From positions 1,116,001 through 1,180,000 of the forward strand of contig JAACJK010000001.1 of assembly GCA_013368325.1 (NCBI GenBank): 64,000 nucleotides of DNA, written 5' to 3'. A program made the position numbers and the translations under genes. This stretch comes from Ephemerocybe angulata (Eukaryota > Basidiomycota > Agaricomycetes > Agaricales > Psathyrellaceae). Each line of letters opens with the position of its first letter. Position 1 is the first letter of the stretch. The notes below the pieces were generated by a model. It was not told where the DNA came from. It did not search any database and saw only the letters and a program-made list of their open reading frames with translations. Below are positions 13,007-24,301 of this stretch, one piece after another.

Positions 13007-14642
13007 CTTTTAGGCCAAATCAATTATCGTTTCCCTCTGGGTTGGCGGGGGTGGGGGGTGGTGGTGGTGGTGGAAGTTGAGGACAGTGATCGCGGCCGCG
13101 CGACTCACGGTCATCACCATCAGATGGTCCGAGGAAAGCCCTTGGAGTTGACCACCCCGTCCCAGAAGACTTACTCAACGGCAGAACCACTTTCCTTCGT
13201 TCGATACATTCAACAAACGGGTTGAATGTATCTGATATAACCTGTCCACACCCATGATCTTTTTCCTCGACTTCAAAGCTTCAAGTGCAGACACTAAACA
13301 ATTAAACATGGTTTAGGGTTTCGTACTAGTATGAGCCTATTGAAATTTGAAACTCGTCCCTGGCATTACAGTGGTACTTCTTTGCAAGGGCAGCCAATGT
13401 AGCCTTCACTTGTACAACTAGTAAAGCGCAATCTCTTTCTGCCATACAGGCTCGATTAAAGTACCATGGGACTGTTGATTCAACCATTCTAACCATTCTC
13501 AAAGGCTGGCCTACTTTGCTCCACTCCACGCTCACTGCCCAGATATGGTCTCACTGTTTTAAAGGCATAATGAAGCTCTTGACAAGTGTGCCTAGAGTTG
13601 GTGGATGGCCAACGGCCGAACCAGGCGCTAGCGCCCACTAAAGCGCCGGTGATTTGTTCTCACAAATTCCTCGGCGTCTGCCGAATGTTGGTTCATTCAG
13701 ACCCACCAAGATGTCAGTTTCAGCGACTTCGAGTTGGGCTCCATCTCGAAAGTCACCTTAACACCTGAAGAATCTCTGAGGCTGAAGGCCTCCACGGATG
13801 CTCAGCACTTGACTACTGTTCAGGGCGATTGGTTTTCTGGGCGACTTTCTCAAGTCATTCTTACCCATACAGAAGAGCTCTCTTTAAGGATGGATCCTCT
13901 TCAATGGGCGCCAACTACCTCAATGTACTGGATAGGAATCTGTGACCCAACCAGAAGATCTGCAATCAAACCCTTCAAGCCAGCTGCCAGAGCACATCTG
14001 GATTCTGCTGCGCCCGATGACCCCTGTCTAGGTCTTTTCTTGGGCATATGACCAGCTTGGAGGTTTGATTTTGCCGTTTTTAAAGCTCCATGTCCCGGGA
14101 CCCTGGACCATGCGCCATAGCATGCCGTGCCGTGCCTCAAGTGATGGGTGAACTATACAGGCAGGTAGAACCCTTATCTTGTAAAGATTTAGAACTTATA
14201 AATCTACTTCGATCACCTTCTGCTAAGCACTTTGACCCTTTCACATTAGGATCCTCTCGCTTCTTTACCGCTACCACCAGAAACAGCATGCCTCCTATTC
14301 GTGAGTATGCTACGTGCTTAATCCATAGCCTGAGGCTTGCTGATGATGAGATCTGTTACATCTCTTGCACTCCTTCATGCTAGGCAATGACCACGGGGAG
14401 CAGCCCGCCGCAGATAACGGTTATGATACCGATGAAGAACTTGGAGGAGAGGGTTTACCAAGCAACGGGTTCAGGACCTGCGATCTTCAGCTCGCTGTCG
14501 GTCTCGATGGCGGGGAGTTTAAATCGTTCAAAGTGAGCGACAAAGTTACTAGTGCCAATACTCTGCATTCTAAGCTCTGGTCACCCGTGGTGGTGTAAAC
14601 AGAAAAGTATTAGCACAATCATGGTGGACTGCTTCGATGTGA
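13007..14642. other. Poorly defined region with open segments, no confident gene
   Basis: Starts with the Exo70 promoter side, including GGT repeats near 13057-13073. A plus-strand frame open from about 13660 to 14051 reads like protein (DVSFSDFELGSISK, later LSLRMDPLQWAPTTSMYW). Another frame, 14365-14598, reads GYDTDEELGGEGLPSNGF and FRTCDLQLAVGLDGGEFK and has a good GTGAGC donor after FKSFK at 14533. These may be upstream exons of the gene ending at 15777 or remains of a decayed gene. I could not join them with clean splice sites. Confidence 0.35.
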
Positions 14643-15777
14643 GATTCTTACTGGGCGAGCAATTGGCCAAGCGCAGAGTTTTTGACAGCAGGGTATGTCG
14701 ATGTTCGTCAATCTAACATATCGTCTAACTCATGCGGAGTCGCCGCACAGCTTAAGGATGCCTATCCCAGCATTATGGGAGTCAATGATCCAGCACGAAA
14801 GAGACTAGTAACACAGTATCTAAGCTGTCTCTACGGGAACTGGAGGTTCAAGCACCGGAAGTCCATCGCAACTCCAAAGCCGAGCGCCTTGAATGGTTCC
14901 GGACTGTCGATGACCAAGAACGTATGTCGTTGTCCCCAGAAAGCAACTCTCAGAGACACTGAAAATATACTAGACCACAAAAAAGCATGCACCAAAGGAG
15001 CACGATCATAAACCTGCTGCGGCCTCCAAGAACGCATCCTCCTCTTCTTCAACGTCATCATGGTCCAACCCTCCCCTAGGCTCTGCAGCAAACCCTTTCA
15101 CGATAAGCTCAGAATCGGGACGCGCTTCACAGCCAAAAAGGCAGCATAACAAGAAGATAAACCGAAGTAACCACATTTCGTCACACCGCCGAAATAAGCC
15201 TGGAATGTCCGTGGCCCTCCCTCGAATTCAACGCGCGCCTTCGGTGGAAATGCTTGACGCGCCACCTCGACCGAAGTTACCCATAGCCGACACGGCACCT
15301 TCGCCCGCATCTGAAGCCAAATTTTCAGATTCTTTACCTTCGGCAGCTCAGAATCAGATACACCCAGGATGCAGTGGCGTATTCACGGTTGGAAACCCAC
15401 CAATTCAGTCTGCACTGTTTACACCACTGCCATACCCACCTCCCGATGCTCCAGAACAAAACCCCCGGGTCGTTCTGAAGAAGGAGATACTATCCAAGTA
15501 CAGTGCAACTCCCGCCCTCGAGACAGAGGGAATCCTCTATTTTCTTCGAGACCACAAACCGTCACTCGAGAAGTTCCTGCCCGCCCTCGCCCTCTTTGGA
15601 TGCAAGCTTTCTTGGCTCAAGGTTTTGAGCACGCGCTGGAAATCGGATGAGATTGAAAACCTTTGGATCCAGAAACTCCGCGAGAAATGCATTCAACATA
15701 GGCTTCCAGCACCAGACGACATGGAGGGGGCAATTCTGCATCGACATCTGAGGGACTTCTGGGAAAGGCATGACTAG
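14643..15777 (+). CDS. Hypothetical protein, 3' part of an incompletely resolved gene
   Basis: Two exons can be supported. An open segment 14643-14921 joins through a GTATGT..TAG intron to 14974-15777 with the frame preserved. The first exon contains YVDVRQSNISSNSCGVAAQL, which loosely recalls the Cys-box of Ulp1/C48 cysteine peptidases (Q-x-N..CGV), but the usual Asp before Cys is Ser and I see no matching His region. The second exon is a basic, Ser-rich linker followed by a Pro-rich stretch. It ends in a compact domain with KPSLEKFLPALALFGCK, WLKVLSTRWKSDE and LHRHLRDFWERHD. The true start and upstream exons are not determined; candidate pieces lie at 13660-14598. Function unknown. Confidence 0.5.
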
Positions 15778-16332
15778 TAAATGGTCTCGAGCTCTCTGAC
15801 AAGAACGATGACTCGGTTACTATGCCATACTGCCACGGACATTTTACCATATTACCCCGGACGGTCATACTGTGAAGAGACGAGTAGCATGATATCCTCT
15901 AACTCCCGAGTTGGTGTCGAGAACTTTTTTCGTGTAACAACTCTATATACGTGACTCTCGGACTCCCATCTCAGGCAGCGTTTCCTTGAACATGTCACAT
16001 TATATACATCTATTTATGTAAATTGCAGTCTCTAGTCCCTGGATCCTACACTAAAGCTATGTCTATCCGAACGCGACCGATATACCCTATACCACATAGA
16101 AACATTACAGGCGAAAGAGGAAGAGTCCAAAGAGGTCATCACATGGCTCGTGAAAACAATTCGAGAAGAAAAAGGAAGCCCAACGAATGAACGCGAAACG
16201 AAAAGGTATCAAAGATGGATGAAAGTATCCCAAAGTGAAAGGTGCTACCAAAGGCGAAGGAAACAACAGAAACGAAACCCACCATATATACTCGAAAAGT
16301 CGGGAGAGATAAAAGGACCAGTCCACACCAAA
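15778..16332. other. Short convergent intergenic region
   Basis: About 0.55 kb between the 3' ends of two convergent genes. I see nothing beyond AT-rich 3'-end sequence. Confidence 0.6.
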
Positions 16333-19219
16333 CTAGATAGCAAACCCACTTTCACAAGGGCCCTCATCGGAACCATCATAATACGAGATGAACTCGCCGT
16401 TGCTCCAAGGTCGACTAGTCCCGATATTGCACTCCAACTCGGTAGACCCCATAGCTTCAAGGATTGCGTTGATGGCGTCGGCGTCAGGTGAGGGGGGAAG
16501 AGAGGTGGGGGACGAAGTCGCCGAGGTCATTACACTCTGAGCCTCTCCTTCTCCCAAGTCCATCGAGTCCAGGATCGCCAAGATACCGTTGAGGCCCTGC
16601 CCTTCGGAAGAGGGAGAATTCATAACAAGTGTGGTCTCGTCCTCGTCTAGGTCAACAATGTCCGCGGAAGAGTCCTCGACTACCAGTGGATTGGTGTCCA
16701 CCAAGGTGGTGAGGGAGTCCTGAGTCGCAGCCGAGGTAGAGGTTGGCACTGAGGTACTCGATTCCTCCGTCGTGGTATAGTCGCGATGATGCTCCTCGAC
16801 AGGCACATAGAGAGACCAAGGGCGTTGGTAGAGTGAAATGCAAGAAGACGATCGAGACGAAGGCATGTTGAACTCGAAATCTGAGAGGCTCGAGGATACA
16901 CCACTAGAAGAAGAGCCAAGAGCGCTATCCGCATTCACACCATCCCCAACCGCCATACTTCGTATAGCGACTTGCTGGGGCAGGATCAGGGGCCGAACCA
17001 GAGACTTCGGCCTGTCCACAGCTCCGAAATTGCGGGCGCGCGCAGGGCGAGGCCTTTCAATAGCTGCAGTCGAAAGGGAGCGTCGAGATCTCGAGCTGGA
17101 GAGAATAGACGCAGGAGCCGACATGCGTTTCTTGTGGATGGATTGAACAGAATCAGAGTGACTTCCTTTTGCCTCGATCATAGAGAACCACCTCTTTTTG
17201 AGTCTGGGAGTGGGAGGATGGCAAACCATCGCAGTCGCCGTGATCACCGCAGAAGGTCCCAAAACATTGGCCACCAGTCCATCCTTAATTTTGCAGACGG
17301 GGTCGCGAGAACCATCTTCGTCCTCTTCCTCGATAGTAGATAAGCCAGAGGACGGACCAAAGGGGACTTGGCAGACTGGCCACGAGAGCCCAGTGTGCTT
17401 CAGGGCCATGCTTCCAGCCAGTTTCGGGAGCTCGATATCTCCTTCCTCCTGTTGACGAGAATGTCAGAATACAATAAGATGAGTGAGGCTGACACTCACA
17501 TCCGATGAGTCAGAGAATTTCGACTCAGGTTCATCTTCTATCATCAAGGTCTCTCCAGAAAGATCAGCAAGGGAGTTTCGAGCTGTGGTCGCAGGAGAAG
17601 ACGGAGCATAGGAAGGACCAAGACCGGGCGAGGAGAGAAAACCATCGTCCTCGGTTACAGCGCTGACATCAGAGTCGTCGATGAACTTGATGTCGATGAT
17701 ATCCTGTGCGAGGTCTGAAGGCGAGAGCATTGGTGACGCGATTGGTGTATCGGGAAACTCTTGGTCGAGGCCCGCCATGATGATATCGATCGACGATGTA
17801 TTGAGGCGACAAGCGTTGCGCCTGCGGCGCTTGATGGCGGCCTCATCCGCCTCGTCCTCGCTGTCTCGTTCAAAGGATCGACACCCCGGTACCAACAAGG
17901 CGGTCGCACTGAAGATATTCGAATTGTCCGCCATATGGGGCTCCTCGTCGCGGGCCGCGGGCTTGAACAAGTCACCATCGGCGAGGTCGAGGGGCGATGC
18001 AATATCGGGAGAGGTAGGAAGGCTCGCCGGCGTCAAGGTTATGCGAGGAACAGCGGGGGCAGATTGTCTATCTTGAACGGGGGTGGAGACGCTGGGGACG
18101 AAGGAGTCCATGCTGTAAACAGACTCGTCGTCGGCGGTTGGTGATGCCTCGCTTGTTAGCCAGCCGTCACACCAACTGAGTGGGTTGTTGGGTTTCAATT
18201 GGGAATGGACAGGATGGGCCCCAGAGACAGAGTCGGTAACATCCGGAGCAGTAGAGATGGCAGGTCCAGGCGATTGTGTCACCTCTGCATCGGGCGCGCG
18301 TTCAGTTTCGGTCTGCTCTTCCACAGTTGCACTGTCGTCCTTGGCGGGGGGTCCGGTGGAGCCGATATTGCATTCCGCGGTGTCGGGGACCCACAAGGGT
18401 ACATCCTTTCTCTTACTCAGCAATTCGCCAGAGACGCCATTCCGTTTAGAAGAGAAACGGGGTACACCCCGGATCATGAGCGCGGAGAGTGCTAAATCGT
18501 CGTCTGACCCCATAGCTTGGACTGCCTGAGCGGCTTTGCGCTCATCCCCACCCGCGTCTTCGTGAATGAAGTCGGAGGTAGGGGTGCTTGGTGCAGTGAA
18601 CGCTTCCGTGGGGGAGTTGAGAGTGTCGAAGATGGGCGTGTACTGCGCGTCGCTACCGTCGCTCGAGGTGGGGGACTGCATCTCTGTGGCAGAAAACGAG
18701 CCAATGGATGGAGCTGGGCGGGTGCAGTTTCGTCAGAATATGGGCGAGTTTTGAAGTTGAATCTCTCACCTTGGGTGGGTGGAGAACATGCATTGGAAAA
18801 AATCTCGAATACGCCCATCGGCGAGAGCGGTGTGAATGGGTCGTGGAAGAATGCCTTCGCCGATTGAGACCCTTTCATAGAACCGCCGTCTATGTGCTCC
18901 GGAAGCGGGGGCGTCGCCATTGGAAGCGTATCGAGGCATGGCCTGGTATCCTGCGATAGAGCGACGTGCTTTCCCGCTATGGTCACTACAAACGGAGTAC
19001 GCATGTCACAACCCACGCGGTGGTGAAGGCCAAGAGTCACTCACAAACGCGTTCTCGTAGTTCTTCGATTCGGTTATCACGCTGCGGCGGGACCCTCGCT
19101 TTCGCTCGCGTTTGAGGGCAAATTTGGGACAACGCCGTGTGTAGACCGTCCTTTAGGCGAAGGAAAGCCGCTTGAACGGCCCCCACGGCGCCCAAGAATG
19201 CGCCCAAGAGACTGAACAT
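16333..19219 (-). CDS. Hypothetical 896-aa Ser/Asp-rich protein
   Basis: Four exons (19219-19045, 18985-18770, 18683-17500, 17448-16333) keep one frame through clean GT..AG introns and give 896 residues. The first 25 residues are hydrophobic (MFSLLGAFLGAVGAVQAAFL) and could be a membrane or signal segment. The body is mostly disordered and rich in Ser, Thr, Pro and Asp. It carries a few short helical motifs of similar pattern: SSIDIIMAGLDQEF, LNGILAILDSMDLGE and DAINAILEAMGSTELE. Conserved patches include LSWPVCQVPFGPSSGLS and DPVCKIKDGLVANVLGPSA. I do not recognise the family. The helical motifs suggest docking sites for partner proteins rather than an enzyme. Confidence 0.8.
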
Positions 19220-20152
19220 CGCTTGATCTGTTAGGGAGGGGAGGCTGCGCGTGGAGGTGGGAAGAGAGGCTGGCACCCAAAAAGATGTAGGGCGAGAAAG
19301 TATATAAGCGATCGTACGCCGGACTCTGGACGATCGAGGAATCTTATTTGACCTGACTGGGACTTCAGAAGCATGGCATTGAAAAGAAGGTACTGTAGGT
19401 TACAGCATCCAGGAAGTAGTGGGGAAGCTCAATCAACCGTCGGTGAAGAACCGACGATGTAAGGCACCATCGAAGGGAAAAAAGGAACGTGACGATGAGT
19501 CGCCGATAAAATCTACCTCTTCATAACGTCGTTCAGAGATCCGTCTACAGGGACTGCGCGATAGCTCATACTCATACAAATGGTAGCACCTGAAAGACGA
19601 GAATGTCAGCGAAATTCTCGATGGATATCGTTTGGAAGAAGAGTAACGGTCAGAGTCTAATTAATAAACTGACACATTATCCAAGGACGAGCCCAGGAGT
19701 TCCAGTAATTTTGACTGAATTTATACATCATAGTTGCGAAGGAGAATAAGGAGGTGGGAAAGGGGCAGAATACTCACCATTCAGTATAGACGATATCACT
19801 GCTCTGTTGAGCTCGACGAAGCAGCCGTGGCCCCGAACTGCAGCGGAGAGTACGAGACGACAGCGAAATGAGATGAAGGAAGGAACGAAGGAACGACGCG
19901 AGCCACAAAAAATTGACCAAACCGTTTTGATTGATGGGCAAGCAAGACCACACACACTCTCTCAGCCACAATTTACTTGGTGTTCAGGTACCACGAAGGA
20001 CGAGGAGGAGGAAGGCTTCAAGATGAGTTTACTTTCCTTCTTACGAGATCACACAGAGGCAGGATTTTTTAAGATATTTTATAGGCCTCACTGCTTCGAT
20101 CCAGTCGAAGGTCAGCTCGGCGGAAAGTCCCTAATAACATGTACAGAAAGAA
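19220..20152. other. Intergenic region
   Basis: About 0.9 kb. It holds the promoter of the 896-aa gene and the 3' flank of the secreted repeat protein. No gene seen. Confidence 0.6.
19301..19308 (-). promoter_or_regulatory. TATA-like element of the 896-aa gene
   Basis: TATATAAG on the plus strand (CTTATATA on the coding strand), about 85 nt upstream of the ATG at 19219. Confidence 0.4.
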
Positions 20153-21734
20153 TCAATTCTTAACGTTTCGTCGGGTCCAGGATGCCAACAACGAGCCCGA
20201 TAGCCCTAGTGTACGCTTGGCGATGGGTTCAGCAGCCGTATTGGCGCTGTCCACGTCGCGCTTGGTAGCGGGGGGAGCAGGATCAGCACCGGAGTCATCG
20301 GCTTTGGGAGAGCCAGGTGACGATTCAGTGCCTCCATTGGGGCCATTTCCAGACGATCCGGTTTCAGTGGGTTTAGGAGCATCGGCCGGAGCGGTGGTGG
20401 TGGATCCAGTGGTGGGTTTCTCAGTCGGCTTGTCGGCGCCATCGTCGGCCCCAGTGGGTTTGCCAGAGGGGTCGGTGCCGGTTGGGGTGGGGGAAGGCGG
20501 GGAGTTGGCCGAGGGAGAGGTTGTGGCGGTGGGAGTCGATGAGGAAGATGTAGCAGAGGAAGATGCTGTCGCAGAGGGTGAGCCTGAGGCAGAGGCAGTA
20601 GAGGTCGCTGTCACTGTCGCAGACGTGTTGGGCACAACTTTGCGGTGGTTCTTCTCTTCCTGAACGATGTGAATCGTGATCTTCGTTTCCTTGTGCTTGG
20701 AATCTTCGCTGCTCTTGGGGTCGGTGTTCTTGGCAGCAGGTTCGACCTTCACATTCGCGGACGCGGTCGTACCGGTAGTGATCGCGTCGTTGATGACCTT
20801 GTTGAAGTCGACGTTGGTCTGCTTGGGAGCACCAGAGGAGATAGTGGAGGTCGAGGTAGTAGAAGACGGCGTCGAGGTGGGGGTGTCAGTCGACGTCGGC
20901 GTGGGCTCGGCGGGAGGGTCTGAATCCTCCTGCCGCTTCTCGTACTTCTCGGCCAACACACGGCGAGGATATGCACGGCGCCGCTCCTGTTCCTGCGGTT
21001 TTACGACAGGCTCAGGTGCGGGCTCAGGAACGGGAACGGGAGCTGGTTCTGGTGAAGGAGCCGGCTCCGGCTCTCGGGGTACAAAGGAGTCGGTGGTGGG
21101 TGCTGAGCGCTTCTCCACGGGGTCAGGTATAGCTTCGCGGGCGAAGTGGGGGTCAGGGTCTGGGGTCGCCTCTGACCGAACTTCGGGCGGTGGGGCAGGC
21201 TCCGAGCGCTTCGCGTAACGCTCGTAAAGAACGCTACGGGGGAAACGTCGTACGATCTCGGGCGCCGGTTCCGACCGGGCTTCTGCCTGGGTTGGTGGTT
21301 CCGAAGACGACGGCGCAGGCTCTGGTGAGCGTGCGTAGAAATCGTGCAGGTGCCGCCGGGGGAACCGGCGCACGATTGTGTCGACTTCGGGCAGCGAGTC
21401 ACGTACTGAAACGGACTCGCTGGAAGCAGTCTCACTGCGGGTGTCGTGCTCTGGCGCTATCTCACGGGAGAGAAAACGTGGACGGTTGGCGTTCCCAGCA
21501 ACAGATCGTTTCCGAACTGGCTGCGCGTCGACGATCTCAACCCTTGGAAGGATTGGTTCGTCGGCAACGTCCCGAACCTCGACTTCAGGGACAGTCGGGA
21601 TCCTAATCGAGATAAGATGGTTAGGATGGGAGATATCATGGTAAGGCTGTGCTAACGTACCGGATAGGAGCACCAAGAACCGTGGCCGCGTTGAAGACCA
21701 GGGTGGCGAGCATGAGCGTGGTTGAGGAGATCAT
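20153..21734 (-). CDS. Secreted 507-aa Ser/Thr/Pro-rich protein with three Arg-rich repeats and Lys-Arg sites
   Basis: Two exons: 21734-21661 encodes the signal peptide (ISSTTLMLATLVFNAATVLG) and ends in phase 2; 21602-20153 encodes the rest. The N-terminal half carries three diverged copies of one unit, RRFPRRHLHDFYAR, RRFPRSVLYERYAKR and RRAYPRRVLAEKYEKR, separated by SEPAP/Glu-Pro-rich linkers. The middle is a mucin-like Thr/Ser/Pro stretch likely to be O-glycosylated. The C terminus has two further dibasic sites, ATKR and PIAKR, then TLGLSGSLLASWTRR. Lys-Arg sites in a secreted protein are typical substrates of the Golgi protease Kex2, so this may be a precursor of small peptides. No enzyme domain is visible. 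It is followed at 22.8 kb by a related secreted repeat protein on the same strand. Confidence 0.8.
20937..21380 (-). repeat. Three dispersed copies of a ~15-residue Arg/Tyr repeat unit
   Basis: Copies lie near 21335-21378, 21208-21258 and 20937-20990 within the 507-aa protein. The shared pattern is R-R-x-x-P-R-x-x-L-x-x-x-Y-x-(K)R; the last two copies end in Lys-Arg. Confidence 0.65.
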
Positions 21735-22770
21735 CGTGGAACAAACGGTGATTGGAAGAAGAGAGTCTTGAAGGTGTCTAGGGGGAACTTGTCTCGACCA
21801 GCAAAGACGGACTCGTGGCAACCTGCGCCAAGTGTGGGGGAATGAGCACTGCTAGGGAATCAGTAAGGGCATTGGGGGGTTTATATACGGCTGGCCACGT
21901 TTCCTGGGAAACATGTTAGATCCAGAATCACTCCCCCATCACAGATGCATCATGCGGGCAGTGTCGATGGTAATCTTGGCGCATCCGGCTCCCCGAGGAG
22001 AGCGAAGATATGGATCTGCCTCTGGCGCCTACATAGCAGGAGGCCGGGCGCCCTCTTCCTTACACTCTCTATCGGTCTGAGTACGCCTCAGGCTACGCAT
22101 TTGTGCTCGACAGGATCGGTAGGTGCGATGGTGGACTGTGGTCATATGTGTACGCAGTCGGCAAACGGCGTTTGGGGCAAGTTTGGGGTTCTGATATGAT
22201 AAATCGTTCCAGCGGTGATGTGCCATCTGCTTCAGGTTGATCTCCACGTCCGCCGCATCATGCTTCATTTATGATTTAAGACGTCACATAGTAAGTAGGG
22301 GACACCAGCGCCCTCGACGGGCAAGCTCGAGCGGTGAAGTGTATTGCATCGCCATAGGAAGTCTAGGTATTGAAACAGTTTCTCCTCATCCATTCCCTAC
22401 TGAATGGAACTGCGAAGCATTGAACTGCGCATTGCAAGACAGGAGTAACAGTGGCCTTCTTAGTCACAAATGAGGTGAAGACACTACCCCCCATCCACAC
22501 CACCGCACCCCAGGCCAAACACCGAGTACCTACATGTGTACTCTTCTTACAGTCAAGTCGACTACCGACGATGGCGCATGATGCAAGTGAGATCGGATAT
22601 CGAAGGAGGGTCATCGTAAATTCAGGGAAATATTTATAACAATAGATGGTATTATACAACATGGAAAGCTCGTAAGGGGACATGAGTCTCCCTACGGGAG
22701 TGAACGAAACAACGAAAGATCCGGAAACCTAGCATGACCATTGATATTCGAGGGAGGCGAATTCAGGGTA
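21735..22770. other. Intergenic region
   Basis: About 1 kb between the two secreted repeat-protein genes. It contains the upstream gene's promoter with a TATA-like element at 21881-21887 and no supportable gene. Confidence 0.6.
21881..21887 (-). promoter_or_regulatory. TATA box of the 507-aa secreted protein gene
   Basis: TATATAA on the coding strand, about 150 nt upstream of the ATG. Confidence 0.5.
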
Positions 22771-24301
22771 TTAGTTTGCGGCGGCGGGCTCTTGGGCAGG
22801 TTCAGGTTCAGGTGCACGCTCAACGACTGCTTCACCAACCTCAGGGATGGCGCGAGCCTCGACAGCCGGCTCCTCAGCAGCACGGGCCTCGACAGGGGCC
22901 GGCTCCTCGACGGGGGAGGGCTCCCTAGCCTTCAACTCCTCCTCCGGCGTCACTTCACGCTTGGTAGGGGTTTCAGCCTCGGGTTCACGAGCCTCGATCT
23001 TCTCCTCTGAGGTTTCGCGTTTTGTGGGTGCCTCAACTTCAGCAGCGGGCTCGCGAGCCTCGACCTGTTCCTCCGCAGCCTCGCGCTTGGTAGGCGCCTC
23101 CGTCTCTGGTTCGCGGGCCTCAAGGACAGCGGTCTCCTCCTCGCGCTTGACGGCGTCAACGGCCTCAGGTTCGCGGGCAACAACAGTGTCCTCCGTCGAT
23201 GCTGGGGCGGGCTCGCGGGCGTTGAGAGCTTCTTCGGAAGCGGTGCGCTGCTGGAGCAGAATGTCCTCGACGACACGGCCTTGCAGTTCAGGGTCCTCGG
23301 AGAGTGCACGAACGACCTGGTCTTCCTCTTTCAAGGGCTCACGGGCCTCAACAGCCTCCTCGGCAGGGGTGTCCCGAGCTGCGAGTTCCTCCGCTTCGAC
23401 AAACTCCCTGGCCTTGATGAGAAGCTCAGTGATCTCCCGAGCGTCAATTTCTTCGTGTTCGGTGAGTCCACGAGCAGCAAGAATTTCATCGATGAGTTCG
23501 CGTGCGTAGACTTCGTCGTTGCCGTCATTGCGAGCGGAGAGCTCGTCGTCGTACAACTCCCGGGCCTGTGCGAGGACGTCCTCGATGAGCTCACGGGTGG
23601 AGAACTCTTCAATGAGCTCCCGTGCTTCAAGTTCGTCGATGAGATCGCGAGCCTCGAGTTCCTCGTGCCTGGCCTTGATGATCTCAAAGTCATCCTCCCA
23701 TCCCCGCGCCTCGACATCCTCAGCCTCCTTAGCCTTGGCAGCCGCAGCCGCAGCCGCAAGCCTCGCCTTCCGTGCAGCCCTCTTCTTCTTCCTCCTCTGG
23801 TTCTCGGCAGTCTTTCTCTTCTTATTCCTAGTTGACAGATCCCTCATGAGCTCTTCGTTGTGCGGGAAGATGCTCTCCGCCCTGCGCTCCAGGCCCCCGT
23901 CCTCCTCTTCGCCGCCACGGGCATCGAGCGCCTCCCTGTCAGTGTACGAGCGCCGGACGGCCCGGAAGCGCTGAGCGAGTTCAGCGAGGGCTTCTTCGCG
24001 ACGCTCGAAGGAGGAGGGACCCACTGAGTCAGAGAAACCCCGGGCGTCGATGTCATCCAGGTCGGAAGGGTCGAAGGCACCGCGGGCGACGTGCTGGTAA
24101 GCATCTAGGATATCGCGGCCTCGGCGATCCAGGTCGTCGGAGTGACTATATAAAGTTCGGAGAAGAGGGTATGTCAGTACAAGGGTCGGTGAGACTTGCT
24201 GAGCCACGATATACTGACCTGGCGGAATGTGCGAGGCCGGTGGTAGCGACGCTCAAGGCGAGCGTGGCCGAGAGAATGAGATGTGACGGAGAGATAAACA
24301 T
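22771..24301 (-). CDS. Secreted 485-aa acidic Arg-repeat protein with Kex2-type tandem units
   Basis: Two exons: 24301-24219 (83 nt, signal peptide FISPSHLILSATLALSVATT, phase-2 end) and 24145-22771. Residues 135-157 form a very basic patch (NKKRK, RRKKKRAARKAR) followed by a run of seven Ala. Residues 194-337 are about 14 units of 9-12 residues, each beginning Arg-Glu/Asp and ending in Ala (consensus R-E-L-I-D-E-x-L-x-A). Residues 363-424 are three tandem 20-22-residue units, each containing EAREP and ending PTKR. The pattern resembles fungal secreted precursors cut at Lys-Arg by Kex2 into repeated peptides, but I recognise no named family. The R-E/D...A repeat is shared with the secreted protein at 46.6 kb. 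Extreme repetition makes several other frames open; the signal peptide and intron identify this one. Confidence 0.82.
22957..23142 (-). repeat. Three tandem Lys-Arg-bounded peptide units (20, 22 and 20 residues)
   Basis: Residues 363-382, 383-404 and 405-424 each read E-rich start, (V/I/L)EAREP, Glu/Ala stretch, A/T-PTKR. A further Lys-Arg at 361-362 closes the left side. Position and content suit Kex2 processing. Confidence 0.75.
23218..23649 (-). repeat. About fourteen 9-12-residue Arg-acidic repeats
   Basis: Residues 194-337 of the 485-aa protein. Examples of successive units are RDLIDELEA, RELIEEFST, RELIEDVLAQA and RELYDDELSA. Units are diverged at the DNA level, so the array is not a recent microsatellite. 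Confidence 0.75.

Noticed and set aside
20139..20663. 174-codon Val/Gly/Ala-rich plus frame opposite the 507-aa protein
   Set aside because: Antisense of the Thr/Ser/Pro-rich mucin-like stretch; no independent support.
22847..23509. 220-codon Ser/Ala-rich frame on the plus strand opposite the 485-aa repeat protein
   Set aside because: It arises from antisense reading of repeated GAG/GCN codons. The minus-strand frame has the signal peptide, intron and Lys-Arg logic.
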